DNA of 64,000 nucleotides from NCBI GenBank assembly GCA_963665195.1, contig OY762070.1, positions 3,410,001 through 3,474,000 of the forward strand. The letters run 5' to 3'. Positions 8,754-17,557 of this stretch are shown in pieces. The notes beneath the pieces were generated by a model. That model did not search any database. It had not been told where the DNA came from and saw nothing but the letters and a program-made list of their open reading frames with translations. The position numbers were made by a program, and so were the translations under genes. How positions within the stretch are numbered: position 1 is the stretch's first letter; every line of letters starts with the position of its first letter. The stretch comes from VXYL01 sp963665195 (GTDB lineage: Bacteria > Pseudomonadota > Gammaproteobacteria > Pseudomonadales > Azotimanducaceae).

Positions 8754-9476
8754 ATGGCGGAAATCACGCGCTTGGCGGCGAGCGAGCCGACCGCGTCGGC
8801 CGTTGCCGACGCCATTCGCAATGGCGATACGCGGCGCTTGGCGGGACTGCTCGCGGAGCATCCCCGGCTGGCGACCGCGGCGCTTGTGGACGACAAGGGC
8901 GCCGGGCGCACGCTGCTGCACATCGCCACCGATTGGCCGGGCCACTTTCCGAACGTCGCCGCCACCATCGCTCTCTTGGCCGATGCGGGGGCGGATCCCA
9001 ACATCGGCTTGATCGACTCGCCTGTGGACGCTTGCGAAACTCCACTGCACTGGGCGGCATCGTCCAATGATGTCGCGGCGATCCATGCCCTCTTGGACAG
9101 CGGCGCGGACATCGAAGCGCCGGGCGCGATCTTCACTGCGGGAACTGCGATGTCCGACGCGGTGGTGTTCGCCCAGTGGGATGCGGCGCGGGCTCTGCTC
9201 GCGCGGGGCGCGTCGGCCGCCCCTTGGCAAGCCGCCGCGCTCGGTCTCCTCGATCAGGTGCAGGCGGCGTTCGGGCAGAGCGAGGGCGGGGAGGAGGTGA
9301 CGGCGGCTCTGTGGCACGCCTGCCACGCCGGACAGCAGGAGGTCGCGGAGTACCTGGTGGATCGCGGCGGCGACATCGACTGGGTGGGTTTCAACGATTG
9401 GACGCCCCTCAAGGCGGCTGAGGAAGGCGGGCACAAGGCTCTTGCGAAGCGTCTGCGCGCCCGCGCCCGTGGCTGA
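8754..9476 (+). CDS. Ankyrin-repeat protein
   Basis: A 240-aa protein made almost only of ankyrin repeats: GRTLLHIATDWPGHFPNVAATIALLADAGADPNIG, ETPLHWAASSNDVAAIHALLDSGADIE, LWHACHAGQQEVAEYLVDRGGDIDW and DWTPLKAAEEGGHKALAKRL. The repeats mediate protein binding. There is no signal peptide or other domain. Start is the ATG at 8754, preceded by GAGGGAG. Its end overlaps the start of nadK by 8 bp, so the two are probably co-translated, though no functional link to NAD kinase is known to me. It is divergent from cysE. Confidence 0.85.
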   Translation: MAEITRLAASEPTASAVADAIRNGDTRRLAGLLAEHPRLATAALVDDKGAGRTLLHIATDWPGHFPNVAATIALLADAGADPNIGLIDSPVDACETPLHWAASSNDVAAIHALLDSGADIEAPGAIFTAGTAMSDAVVFAQWDAARALLARGASAAPWQAAALGLLDQVQAAFGQSEGGEEVTAALWHACHAGQQEVAEYLVDRGGDIDWVGFNDWTPLKAAEEGGHKALAKRLRARARG

Positions 9477-10350
9477 GTTTCGCCGCGTCGCCGTCGTCGG
9501 CAGGCCCGGCAGCCCGCACGTAGCCGATTCGTTGCGCACCGTCCTCGCGACCCTCGAAGCCAGCGAAGTCGCCGTGGTGCTGGACCAAGCAACGGCCGAG
9601 ATGCTGAAGCGGTCCGGCGGTTTGGCGCGGGAACGGCTGGGCGAACGGGCCGACTTGGTGGTGGTGGTCGGCGGCGACGGAAGCATCCTTGGGGTGGCCC
9701 GAGACGTCGCTCATGCGGGGGTGCCGGTGCTGGGCGTCAACCGCGGTGGCCTCGGCTTCCTGGCGGATGTCGCGCCGGAGCAGATCGAAGCCAAGCTGTG
9801 CGCCGTGCTGGCCGGCGAGAACACCGTGGAAGACCGCTTCCTCCTCGAAGCCCGCATCCAGCGCCACGACGGCGCTCTTGAGGACGACGTCGCTGTGGCG
9901 CTGAACGACGTGGTCGTCCACGCCGGCAGCATGTCCCGCATGATGGACATGCGCCTCTACATCGACGACGAGTTCGTCTACGACCAGCGCTCCGATGGCC
10001 TCATCGTCTCCACCCCGACCGGCTCCACCGCCTACGCCCTCTCCGCCGGCGGCCCCATCATGAGCCCCAAGCTCGACGCCGTCGTGGTGGTGCCGATGTT
10101 CCCGCACACCTTGACCTCGCGTCCCCTAGTGGTGCATGGCGAGTCGCGCATCCGCATCGCCATCGGCGAAGGCGCGGCAACGCCCAAGGTGAGCTGCGAC
10201 TCTCAAGTGGACCGCGAACTGCGCCCCGGCGACGAGGTGCGCATCGGCAAGCACCCGCACCCGCTCAAGCTCGCCTTCCCGCTGGGCCATAGCTTCTACG
10301 AAAGCTGCCGCAGCAAGCTCGACTGGGCCACGCGGCTGAGCGGCCGTTAG
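9469..10350 (+). CDS. nadK: NAD kinase
   Basis: A 293-aa ATP-dependent NAD kinase that makes NADP in the cytoplasm. The diagnostic motifs are VVGGDGSILGVAR (GGDG, about residues 67-79), NRGGLGFLAD, ALNDVVVHAG and TPTGSTAYALSAGGPI, which is the glycine-rich substrate-binding loop. Length is normal for bacterial NadK. I prefer the GTG at 9469 (protein starting AEFRRVAVVG), because the TTG at 9442 adds nine residues with no family match. The gene overlaps the end of the ankyrin gene by 8 bp and is 22 bp upstream of hsdM. Confidence 0.93.
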   Translation: MAEFRRVAVVGRPGSPHVADSLRTVLATLEASEVAVVLDQATAEMLKRSGGLARERLGERADLVVVVGGDGSILGVARDVAHAGVPVLGVNRGGLGFLADVAPEQIEAKLCAVLAGENTVEDRFLLEARIQRHDGALEDDVAVALNDVVVHAGSMSRMMDMRLYIDDEFVYDQRSDGLIVSTPTGSTAYALSAGGPIMSPKLDAVVVVPMFPHTLTSRPLVVHGESRIRIAIGEGAATPKVSCDSQVDRELRPGDEVRIGKHPHPLKLAFPLGHSFYESCRSKLDWATRLSGR

Positions 10351-10372
10351 CGACCTTGCGAGGAAGAAGAAG

Positions 10373-12361
10373 GTGAAGCACGGCGACCTCAACTGGATTG
10401 CCAACTACATCTGGGGCATCGCGGACGATGTGCTGCGTGACCTCTACGTGCGCGGCAAGTACCGCGACGCGATCCTGCCGATGGCCGTGCTGCGGCGGCT
10501 CGACGCGGTGCTGGAGGATGGCAAGCAAGCCGTGCTCGACATGAAGGAGCGCTTGGACCAAGCGGGCATCGTGGAACAAGACGCCATGCTGCGCGAAGCG
10601 GCCGGCCAAGCGTTCTACAACACGTCCCGATTCACTCTGAGCGACCTCCGCTCCCGCGCCAATGCGCAAAGGCTGGAGGCCGACTTCCGCGATTATCTCG
10701 ACGGCTTCTCCCCGAACGTTCAGGACATCCTCGCCTGCTTCGAGTTCCACAACCAGATCCCGCGGCTCTCCCAGGCCGATGCGCTGGGCACCCTGATCGA
10801 GAGGCTCACCTCGCCCGACGTGAACCTGAGCCCCGCCCCGGTCAAGGATGCGGATGGCGCGATCAAGCAGCCGGGACTGGACAACCACGGCATGGGTTCG
10901 ATCTTCGAGGAGCTGGTGCGCCGCTTCAACGAAGAGAACAACGAGGAAGCCGGCGAGCACTGGACGCCGCGGGACGCCGTGAAGCTGATGGCGAGGCTGG
11001 TCTTCCTGCCGGTGGCCGACCAGATCGAGTCCGGCACCTACCTGCTCTACGACGGCGCCTGCGGCACCGGCGGGATGCTCACCGTGGCGGAGGAGACGCT
11101 GCGCGAACTGGCGCAGGAACACGGCAAGGAGGTGTCCACCCACCTCTACGGCCAAGAGATCAATGCGGAGACCTACGCCATCTGCAAGGCGGACCTGCTG
11201 CTCAAGGGAGAGGGCGACGCCGCGGACAACATCGTCGGCGGCTCGGCGCACTCGACCTTGGCAAATGACGCGTTCCCGTCGCGGGAGTTCGACTTCATGC
11301 TCTCCAATCCGCCCTACGGCAAGAGCTGGAAGACGGACCTCGAACGCATGGGCGGCAAGAAGGGCATGCGCGACCCGCGGTTCCTGATCGACCACGCGGA
11401 CGACCCCGAGTACTCGCTCGTCACCCGGTCGAGCGACGGCCAGATGCTGTTCCTGGCCAACAAGCTCGCCAAGATGAAGCAGGACACGCGGCTCGGCAGC
11501 CGCATCGCACAAGTCCACAACGGCAGCTCCCTCTTCACCGGCGACGCTGGCCAAGGCGAGAGCAACATCCGCCGCTGGATCATCGAGAACGACTGGCTGG
11601 AAGCCATCGTCGCGCTGCCGCTCAACCTGTTCTACAACACCGGGATAGCCACCTACGTCTGGCTGCTGAGCAACCGCAAGCCCGAGCACCGCCGCGGCAA
11701 GGTGCAGTTGATCGACGCCACCGGCTGGTTCGAGCCGTTGCGCAAGAACCTCGGCAAGAAGAACTGCGAACTCGGCGAGCAGGACATCGCCCGCATCTGC
11801 GACACCTTCCTCGCGTTCGAGGAGACGGAGCAAAGCAGAATCTTCGACAACGCGGCCTTCGGCTACTTCAAGGTGACGGTGGAACGGCCGCTGCGCATCG
11901 TCGAGGCGGACCCGAACAGGGCCTACAGCGCTGCCGAAATCCGGGAGCTCAAGGAGCACGGCACCCGGAGCGAGGACGCCCCGCCGATCATCAGGCGGGT
12001 CCACAAGCGTGGAACTGAAGCCGATCCACTGCGCGGTCTCTTTGAGGTCATGCTGAACGGCAAGCCTGCAGTGGTGGAGTACGAGCCCGATCCCGACCTG
12101 CGGGACACCGAGCAGGTTCCGCTGCAGGAGCCGGGCGGCATCGAAGCCTTCCTGCGGCGGGAGGTACTGCCGTACGCCAGCGATGCGTGGTACCGGCCGG
12201 CTGCCGTTAAGGTCGGCTACGAGATCAGCTTCAACCGCTACTTCTACAAGCCTGAGCCGATGCGCCCTCTTGCGGAGATTGGGACCGAGATCCTGGCCCT
12301 GGAAGAGGAGATCGGGAGCTTGCTGGAGGAGCTCCTTGCGCCAGCATCAGCCACCGTATAG
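10373..12361 (+). CDS. hsdM: Type I restriction-modification DNA methyltransferase subunit
   Basis: A 662-aa N6-adenine methyltransferase. The N-terminal HsdM helical domain (residues 1-150) precedes the signature RRFNEENNEEAGEHWTPRD near residue 185. AdoMet motif I is DGACGTGG (about 227-234, with Gly where DPACGTGG is usual), and catalytic motif IV is NPPY (about 312-315). It is about 100 residues longer than classical HsdM; the C-terminal extension includes segments such as EVLPYASDAWYRPAAVKVGYEI seen in larger relatives. The start is GTG with GAGGAAGAAGAAG upstream. The modification complex would need HsdS, encoded 118 bp downstream. Confidence 0.93.
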   Translation: MKHGDLNWIANYIWGIADDVLRDLYVRGKYRDAILPMAVLRRLDAVLEDGKQAVLDMKERLDQAGIVEQDAMLREAAGQAFYNTSRFTLSDLRSRANAQRLEADFRDYLDGFSPNVQDILACFEFHNQIPRLSQADALGTLIERLTSPDVNLSPAPVKDADGAIKQPGLDNHGMGSIFEELVRRFNEENNEEAGEHWTPRDAVKLMARLVFLPVADQIESGTYLLYDGACGTGGMLTVAEETLRELAQEHGKEVSTHLYGQEINAETYAICKADLLLKGEGDAADNIVGGSAHSTLANDAFPSREFDFMLSNPPYGKSWKTDLERMGGKKGMRDPRFLIDHADDPEYSLVTRSSDGQMLFLANKLAKMKQDTRLGSRIAQVHNGSSLFTGDAGQGESNIRRWIIENDWLEAIVALPLNLFYNTGIATYVWLLSNRKPEHRRGKVQLIDATGWFEPLRKNLGKKNCELGEQDIARICDTFLAFEETEQSRIFDNAAFGYFKVTVERPLRIVEADPNRAYSAAEIRELKEHGTRSEDAPPIIRRVHKRGTEADPLRGLFEVMLNGKPAVVEYEPDPDLRDTEQVPLQEPGGIEAFLRREVLPYASDAWYRPAAVKVGYEISFNRYFYKPEPMRPLAEIGTEILALEEEIGSLLEELLAPASATV

Positions 12362-12479
12362 CGCATGGTCGCAGGTGGTCTGTCGCGCATACGGGCTTAC
12401 AATGCGGCGAACCGGGCTGGCATCCGCAAGCTAGCAGGAGTCAGGCGACCGAAGGCGCTTGGCAGACGGAGTCGACGTC

Positions 12480-13223
12480 ATGTTCCGCGAGCTTAGGCCA
12501 CATGCCGAATACAAGGACTCGTGCGTCGAGTGGCTCGGGGATGTGCCTACGCACTGGCAGCTGCTACGACTGCGCAATTTAGCTCACATGCGCGTGAGCA
12601 ACGTGGACAAGCATGTGCGCGATGGCGAGCAAGCGGTCCGCCTGTGCAACTATGTGGATGTGTACAAGCACGAGCGCATCGGTCGCGGGATCGACTTCAT
12701 GGCTGCAACCGCGACGGCCGACGAGATTGACCGCTTCAAGCTGGAAGCTGGCGATGTGCTGATCACGAAGGACTCGGAAGACTGGACCGACATCGGCGTC
12801 CCCGCCGTCGTTGAGGAGGCACCCGATGACGTCCTATGCGGCTACCACCTGGCTCTGCTTCGACCCCGGGTTGACCGCGTGCGGGGCGACTTCCTCTTTC
12901 GCGCGCTTCAGGCAAGTGCGGTCGCCTCGCAGTTCCGCACTCGAGCAAACGGGGTCACCCGCTACGGACTGTCTGCCGGCGCGATCAAGTCAGTTTGGCT
13001 AGCGGTCCCACCGCTCGCCGAACAATCCGCCATCGCCCGTTTCCTCGATCACGCAACCAGTCGCATCGACCGCTACATCCGCAGCAAGGAGAAGCTGTTG
13101 GGTGCGGCACGGGTGCCCGGTGGTGGCCTCTTGGACGAGTACCGCGCCCGCCTGATCGCCGATGTAGTGACCGGCAAGCTCGATGTCCGCGGCGTGGCAG
13201 CAGCTGCTCTTCGGCGACCTTGA
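12480..13223 (+). CDS. hsdS: Type I restriction specificity subunit with one target-recognition domain
   Basis: A 247-aa HsdS, about half the usual 400-450 residues. It has one target-recognition domain, opened by YKDSCVEWLGDVPTHWQLLRLRNL and closed by PPLAEQSAIARFLDHATSRIDRYI. It then jumps straight to the tail LLDEYRARLIADVVTGKLDVRG that normally follows the second domain. The missing segment is the second TRD and its leading VEWLG-xVPxHW motif. Half-size HsdS proteins are known to work as dimers that recognise palindromic targets, so this may be functional rather than broken. ATG at 12480 has CGGAG 8 bp upstream; a TTG at 12459 is an alternative. Confidence 0.85.
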   Translation: MFRELRPHAEYKDSCVEWLGDVPTHWQLLRLRNLAHMRVSNVDKHVRDGEQAVRLCNYVDVYKHERIGRGIDFMAATATADEIDRFKLEAGDVLITKDSEDWTDIGVPAVVEEAPDDVLCGYHLALLRPRVDRVRGDFLFRALQASAVASQFRTRANGVTRYGLSAGAIKSVWLAVPPLAEQSAIARFLDHATSRIDRYIRSKEKLLGAARVPGGGLLDEYRARLIADVVTGKLDVRGVAAAALRRP

Positions 13224-13349
13224 TTTAGCGACGCGCGCGAGACGGCTCTACTCGCGGACGCCGGGGCATCGACCTTGCAGGCCGACGCCGCCCGGGTCCG
13301 ACGCGCTGTGTCCAACGCCGACTTGCCTATCGTCCGGTGCCGATCTATG

Positions 13350-13362
13350 CTGTGTGGCACAG
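13350..13362. promoter_or_regulatory. Perfect inverted repeat upstream of the RHH antitoxin gene (candidate operator)
   Basis: The sequence CTGTGTGGCACAG is a 5-bp inverted repeat with a 3-bp centre, placed 18 bp before the antitoxin ATG in the 157-bp gap after hsdS. Ribbon-helix-helix antitoxins usually bind short palindromes over their own promoter, so this is a plausible autoregulatory operator. Binding is inferred only. Confidence 0.35.
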
Positions 13363-13380
13363 AAACTGTGAGACTGCGCC

Positions 13381-13716
13381 ATGAAGAACATCACCGTGTC
13401 TGTCGACGAGGACACCCACCGGCTCGCCCGGATTCGCGCCGCAGAATTGGACACGTCGGTCTCGGCCTTGGTGCGCGACTACCTGGAAGGGCTCGTGTCA
13501 AACGGTGCCAGCGCCCGGGCGGCCGTCGATGCGCAATTCGCGGCGCTGCACAAGCGCAGGTACAAGAGGTTGCTCGATGTCATTGAGGACATTCGCGTCG
13601 AGTCTCCCGACTTCCGAGTTGCCGACAACCTGCCCCGTGAGGAGTTGTATGACCGTGCGCGAGCCCGAGCGGAGGCCCAGGCAGCCTCCAGCTCCGGGAA
13701 GCGCGAAGGCGGCTGA
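13381..13716 (+). CDS. Ribbon-helix-helix antitoxin (VapB/CopG-like)
   Basis: A 111-aa protein beginning MKNITVSVDEDTHRLARIRAAELDTSVSALVRDYLEGL. This is a ribbon-helix-helix pattern: a beta strand, a helix, a turn at T-S-V-S, then a second helix. The C-terminal half is polar and probably the toxin-binding tail. The next gene, 5 bp downstream, is a PIN-domain toxin, so together they form a VapBC-type module. The pair sits inside the hsd locus between hsdS and hsdR. A palindromic candidate operator lies just upstream. Confidence 0.85.
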   Translation: MKNITVSVDEDTHRLARIRAAELDTSVSALVRDYLEGLVSNGASARAAVDAQFAALHKRRYKRLLDVIEDIRVESPDFRVADNLPREELYDRARARAEAQAASSSGKREGG

Positions 13717-13721
13717 ACGGC

Positions 13722-14147
13722 GTGCGCTTCGTCGACACGAACGTGCTGCTCTACGCGGCGAGCCCGGCGCCGAATGAAGGGCGCAAGCGGGCCGCGGCGC
13801 TGGACTTGCTGAAGGCACCGGATATCGCGCTCTCGGTACAGGTGCTCCAAGAGTTCTATCACCAGGCGACGCGAACTACGCGGCAAGGATCGATCACGCG
13901 AGCCAAGGCACTCGAGTTCATCGAGACGATCAACCACTTACCGGTGCAGGAAGTCTCCCTCGACGTGTTCCGCGCGGCCGTGGCACTCAGCCAACGCTTC
14001 CAGTTGTCCTACTGGGACGGTGCCATCCTCGCCGCAGCGCACACGTTGGGCTGCGATGTCGTATGCACGGAGGATCTCAGCCACGGGCAACTCTATGCGG
14101 GCATGCGGGTTGTGAACCCGTTCCTCCAAGACGCCCAGTCTGAATGA
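13722..14147 (+). CDS. vapC: PIN-domain toxin ribonuclease
   Basis: A 141-aa PIN-domain RNase of the VapC type. The acidic active-site residues are visible: D in RFVDTNVLLYA (residue 5), E in VLQEFYHQ, D in SYWDGAILAAA and D in CTEDLSHGQ. VapC toxins cut RNA, often tRNA, and are neutralised by the upstream antitoxin. Start is GTG at 13722, 5 bp after the antitoxin stop. The stop overlaps the hsdR start as ATGA (14144-14147), so toxin and HsdR translation are probably coupled. Confidence 0.9.
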   Translation: MRFVDTNVLLYAASPAPNEGRKRAAALDLLKAPDIALSVQVLQEFYHQATRTTRQGSITRAKALEFIETINHLPVQEVSLDVFRAAVALSQRFQLSYWDGAILAAAHTLGCDVVCTEDLSHGQLYAGMRVVNPFLQDAQSE

Positions 14148-17143
14148 CGACCGACACCACCGAACGCGGCCTCGAAGCCCTGATCTGCACCGCGCTGGCA
14201 GGCCATCCCTGCGAGCCGCCGTCGGCGGACGGCGCCAGCGAGTCCAAGCTCGCGCCCGGCGTAGGCTGGGACGGTGGGAGCTGGCGCGACTACAACCGCG
14301 AGTACTGCGTCGATCTCGTCCAATTGACCGCTTTCCTCCGCGAGTCGCAGCCCGAAGCAGCGGACCAGCTGGCGCTGGACGAAGACGGCCCGACGCGGCG
14401 CAGCTTCCTCTCGCGTCTGCAGGGCGAGGTGAGCAGGCGCGGCACCATCGACGTGCTGCGCCGCGGCATCAAGCACCGCAGTCACGACCTGCTGCTGTTC
14501 CACGGCAGCCCTTCGCCGGGCAACGAGTCCGCCCGGGCGCGCTTCGAGCAGAACCGCTTCACGGTGACGCGGCAGCTTCGCTACAGCCAGCGCGACGCGC
14601 AGCGCTCGCTCGACATCGCGCTCTTCATCAACGGCCTGCCCGTGTTCACCTTCGAGTTGAAGAACAGCCTCACCAAGCAGACCGTCGGCGATGCAGTGCG
14701 GCAGTACCAGTTGGACCGCGACCCGAGGGAGAGGCTGTTCGAGTTCGGCCGCTGCGTCGCGCACTTCGCCGTGGACGAGAGCGAGGTGCGGTTCTGCACC
14801 CACCTCACCGGCAAGGACTCGTGGTTCCTGCCCTTCAACCAGGGCTGGAACGACGGCGCTGGCAATCCGCCGAACCCGGACGGCATCAAGACGGACTACC
14901 TCTGGCGGGAGACTCTTGGACGGGAGAGCGTGACCGAGATACTTGAGAACTACGCGCAGGTGGTAGAGACGAAGGACGAACGGACCGGCAGGAAGCGCAA
15001 GGTCCAGATCTGGCCGCGCTACCACCAGCTCGATGTCGTGCGCCGGCTGCTTGCCGATGCGCAGGCGCATGGCGTCGGCCGCAAGTACCTGATCCAGCAC
15101 TCGGCGGGCAGCGGCAAGAGCAACTCCATCGCCTGGCTGGCGCACCAGTTGATCGGCCTTGAGAGGGGCGGCGCAGCAGTATTCGACTCGATCGTGGTGG
15201 TGACGGATCGCAGGGTTCTGGACCGCCAGATCGGCGACACCATCCGGCAGTACGCGCAGGTTCGGGCCACTGTCGGAAAGGCCAATCGGGCCGGCGATCT
15301 GCGGCGCTTCATCGAGTCCGGCAAGAAAATCATCATCTCCACCGTGCAGAAGTTCCCGTTCGTCCTGAAAGAGATCGGCGAGGGCCAGCGGAACCGGCGC
15401 TTCGCGATCATCATCGACGAGGCGCACTCCAGCCAGGGCGGCAAGACCTCAGCGGCCATGTCGAGGGTTCTGTCGGCTGTGGGAGACGCCGAGGCCGAAG
15501 ACACCTACGAAGATCGCATCAACCGCATCGTGGAGTCGCGGCGCATGCTGCCCAACGCCAGCTACTTCGCGTTCACCGCCACGCCGAAGAACAAGACGCT
15601 GGAACTCTTCGGAGAAGCGGACGCCCAGGCCGACGGCACGGTGAAGCACCGCGCATTCCACAGCTACACCATGAAGCAGGCGATCGACGAGGGCTTCATC
15701 ATCGATGTCGTGCGCCACTACACGCCAGTCGCGAGCTACTACCGCCTCGCCAAGACCGTCGAGGACGATCCGGAGTTCGATGCCCGCAAGGCACAGCGCA
15801 AGCTGCGCCGGTTCGTCGAGGGCCACGATCACGCCATCCGTCTCAAGGCGGAGATCATGGTAGACCACTTCCACGAGCAGGTACTGTCGCATAGCCGGAT
15901 CGGCGGAGAGGCGCGCGCCATGGTCGTCACCGACGGCATCCGGCGCGCCATCCAGTACTTCAATGCGATCAGCGACTACCTGCGCGAGCGCAAGAGCCGC
16001 CACCGCGCCATCGTGGCGTTCTCCGGCGAGCACGAGTTCGGTGGCACAAAGATGACGGAGGCGTCGCTGAACGGCTTCGCATCCCGCGACATCACGGAGC
16101 GCATCAGGGAAGATCCCTACCGGTTCCTCATCTGCGCCGACAAGTTCCAGACCGGATACGACGAACCGCTGCTGCACACGATGTACGTCGACAAGACGCT
16201 GTCCGGCATCAAGGCGGTGCAGACCCTCTCGCGCCTCAACCGGGCGCATCCCAAGAAGCACGACGCCTTCGTGCTGGACTTCCGCGCCGACGTGGGCACG
16301 ATTCGCGACGCTTTCGCGGACTACTACCGGGCGACCGTACTGGCCGAGGAGACGGACCCGGACAAGCTGCACGACCTGCAGACGGAACTCGACGACGCGC
16401 AGGTGTACACGCCAAGCGAGGTGACCGATCTTGCCCGTCGCTTCGTCATGGGCGAGGAGCGGGGTCGGCTCGATCCGATTCTCGACGCGAGCGTTGCGAA
16501 CTACGGAGAGCTAGACGAGGACGGCCAAGTCGCGTTCAAGGGCAGTGCCAAGGCGTTCGTGCGCACCTACGGCTTCCTATCGAGCGTGCTGTCGTTTGCC
16601 AGACCGGCGTGGGAGGAACTCTCGATCTTCCTGAACTTCCTCATCCCGAAGCTGCCCGCGCCGCGAGAGGACGACTTGTCGCGCGGCATTCTCGAAGCCA
16701 TCGACATGGACAGCTACCGCGTCGAGGCTCAAGCAATGCGGGACATCCAACTTGCCGACGAGGAAGCGGAGATAGGCCCGGTACCGACGGCAAGCGGCGG
16801 CGCACGACCGGAGCCTGAGATCGATCGGCTGTCGAACATCCTGCGGGTCTTCAACGAGCTCTTCGGCGACATCGCTTGGGACGACGCGGACCGCGTCCGG
16901 GAAATGATCACGGAGACCATCCCGTCGCGAGTCGCCGAAGACCGGGCGTTCAGCAACGCCCGTCAGAACTCGGATGCGCAGAACGCCCGCATCGAACACG
17001 ACCGGGCGCTCAGCCGCGTCATGACATCGGTGATGCGGGACGACGCGGAGCTATTCAAGCAGTTCATGGACAACGATGGCTTCAAGCGCTGGCTGACGGA
17101 CACGGTGTTCACGCTGGCCTACGACCGGCCAGCGGCGGAGTGA
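14144..17143 (+). CDS. hsdR: Type I restriction endonuclease/translocase subunit
   Basis: A 999-aa HsdR. The N-terminal PD-(D/E)xK nuclease shows SLDIALFINGLPVFTFELKN (about residues 155-174, the D and the ExK). The superfamily 2 motor follows: Walker A HSAGSGKSNS (about 318-327), DEAHSSQGG (motif II, about 424), FTATPKN (motif III) and the later motif QTLSRLNR. HsdR with HsdM and HsdS translocates DNA ATP-dependently and cuts unmodified DNA far from the recognition site. ATG overlaps the vapC stop by 4 bp. Length is typical. The enzyme would be active only if the half-size HsdS is. Confidence 0.93.
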   Translation: MTTDTTERGLEALICTALAGHPCEPPSADGASESKLAPGVGWDGGSWRDYNREYCVDLVQLTAFLRESQPEAADQLALDEDGPTRRSFLSRLQGEVSRRGTIDVLRRGIKHRSHDLLLFHGSPSPGNESARARFEQNRFTVTRQLRYSQRDAQRSLDIALFINGLPVFTFELKNSLTKQTVGDAVRQYQLDRDPRERLFEFGRCVAHFAVDESEVRFCTHLTGKDSWFLPFNQGWNDGAGNPPNPDGIKTDYLWRETLGRESVTEILENYAQVVETKDERTGRKRKVQIWPRYHQLDVVRRLLADAQAHGVGRKYLIQHSAGSGKSNSIAWLAHQLIGLERGGAAVFDSIVVVTDRRVLDRQIGDTIRQYAQVRATVGKANRAGDLRRFIESGKKIIISTVQKFPFVLKEIGEGQRNRRFAIIIDEAHSSQGGKTSAAMSRVLSAVGDAEAEDTYEDRINRIVESRRMLPNASYFAFTATPKNKTLELFGEADAQADGTVKHRAFHSYTMKQAIDEGFIIDVVRHYTPVASYYRLAKTVEDDPEFDARKAQRKLRRFVEGHDHAIRLKAEIMVDHFHEQVLSHSRIGGEARAMVVTDGIRRAIQYFNAISDYLRERKSRHRAIVAFSGEHEFGGTKMTEASLNGFASRDITERIREDPYRFLICADKFQTGYDEPLLHTMYVDKTLSGIKAVQTLSRLNRAHPKKHDAFVLDFRADVGTIRDAFADYYRATVLAEETDPDKLHDLQTELDDAQVYTPSEVTDLARRFVMGEERGRLDPILDASVANYGELDEDGQVAFKGSAKAFVRTYGFLSSVLSFARPAWEELSIFLNFLIPKLPAPREDDLSRGILEAIDMDSYRVEAQAMRDIQLADEEAEIGPVPTASGGARPEPEIDRLSNILRVFNELFGDIAWDDADRVREMITETIPSRVAEDRAFSNARQNSDAQNARIEHDRALSRVMTSVMRDDAELFKQFMDNDGFKRWLTDTVFTLAYDRPAAE

Positions 17144-17184
17144 GTGGCTGGCGAACGTCCCGCCTCGTCCTGCTGCGGTAATGC

Positions 17185-17343
17185 CTAGTCCAGCGGGTTG
17201 GGCAAGAGCGTGTGCGTAAGGCTCGCCGCTGCGGGGAAATCGTCGGCGGTCCTACGTACACCTTCATCCGCGGGAAACGCCATCATCGTGTGCAGTTCCC
17301 AGTATGCGGCACGTCCTGCCTCGGAGATGTTCATTTCGCGCAT
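17185..17343 (-). CDS. Possible 52-aa protein in the gap between hsdR and the Rpn gene
   Basis: The 414-bp gap 17144-17557 has one protein-like reading on the minus strand: MREMNISEAGRAAYWELH ... FPAAASLTHTLLPNPLD, ending at a TAG. The frame stays open about 20 codons further upstream without another ATG, so it may be the tail of a lost gene. There is no recognisable family. The amino-acid composition looks coding, but at this length I cannot exclude chance. I see nothing else in the gap. Confidence 0.3.
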   Translation of the reverse strand: MREMNISEAGRAAYWELHTMMAFPADEGVRRTADDFPAAASLTHTLLPNPLD

Positions 17344-17557
17344 CTCATCCAATCGAGCGACGGGACCGGGACCGTGCCGTGGCGGTCCGGTGTGCAGGCG
17401 GCTGCCGTCTTAGGTGAGCGGACTAACCATAGGTGGCGTGCCAATGCGATGCGGCTTCAACCTGACCGTAGAGGTAGGTGCGGCTATGAGGATCCGGCAA
17501 GCCAGATATCGCGGCGCTCCTGCGGCAGTCTCGCCAACGCGGCGGGTCGTTCTCCGG

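Noticed and set aside
10265..12004. A 579-codon open frame antisense to hsdM
   Set aside because: Fully inside hsdM, V/A/E/L-rich antisense composition, no motifs.
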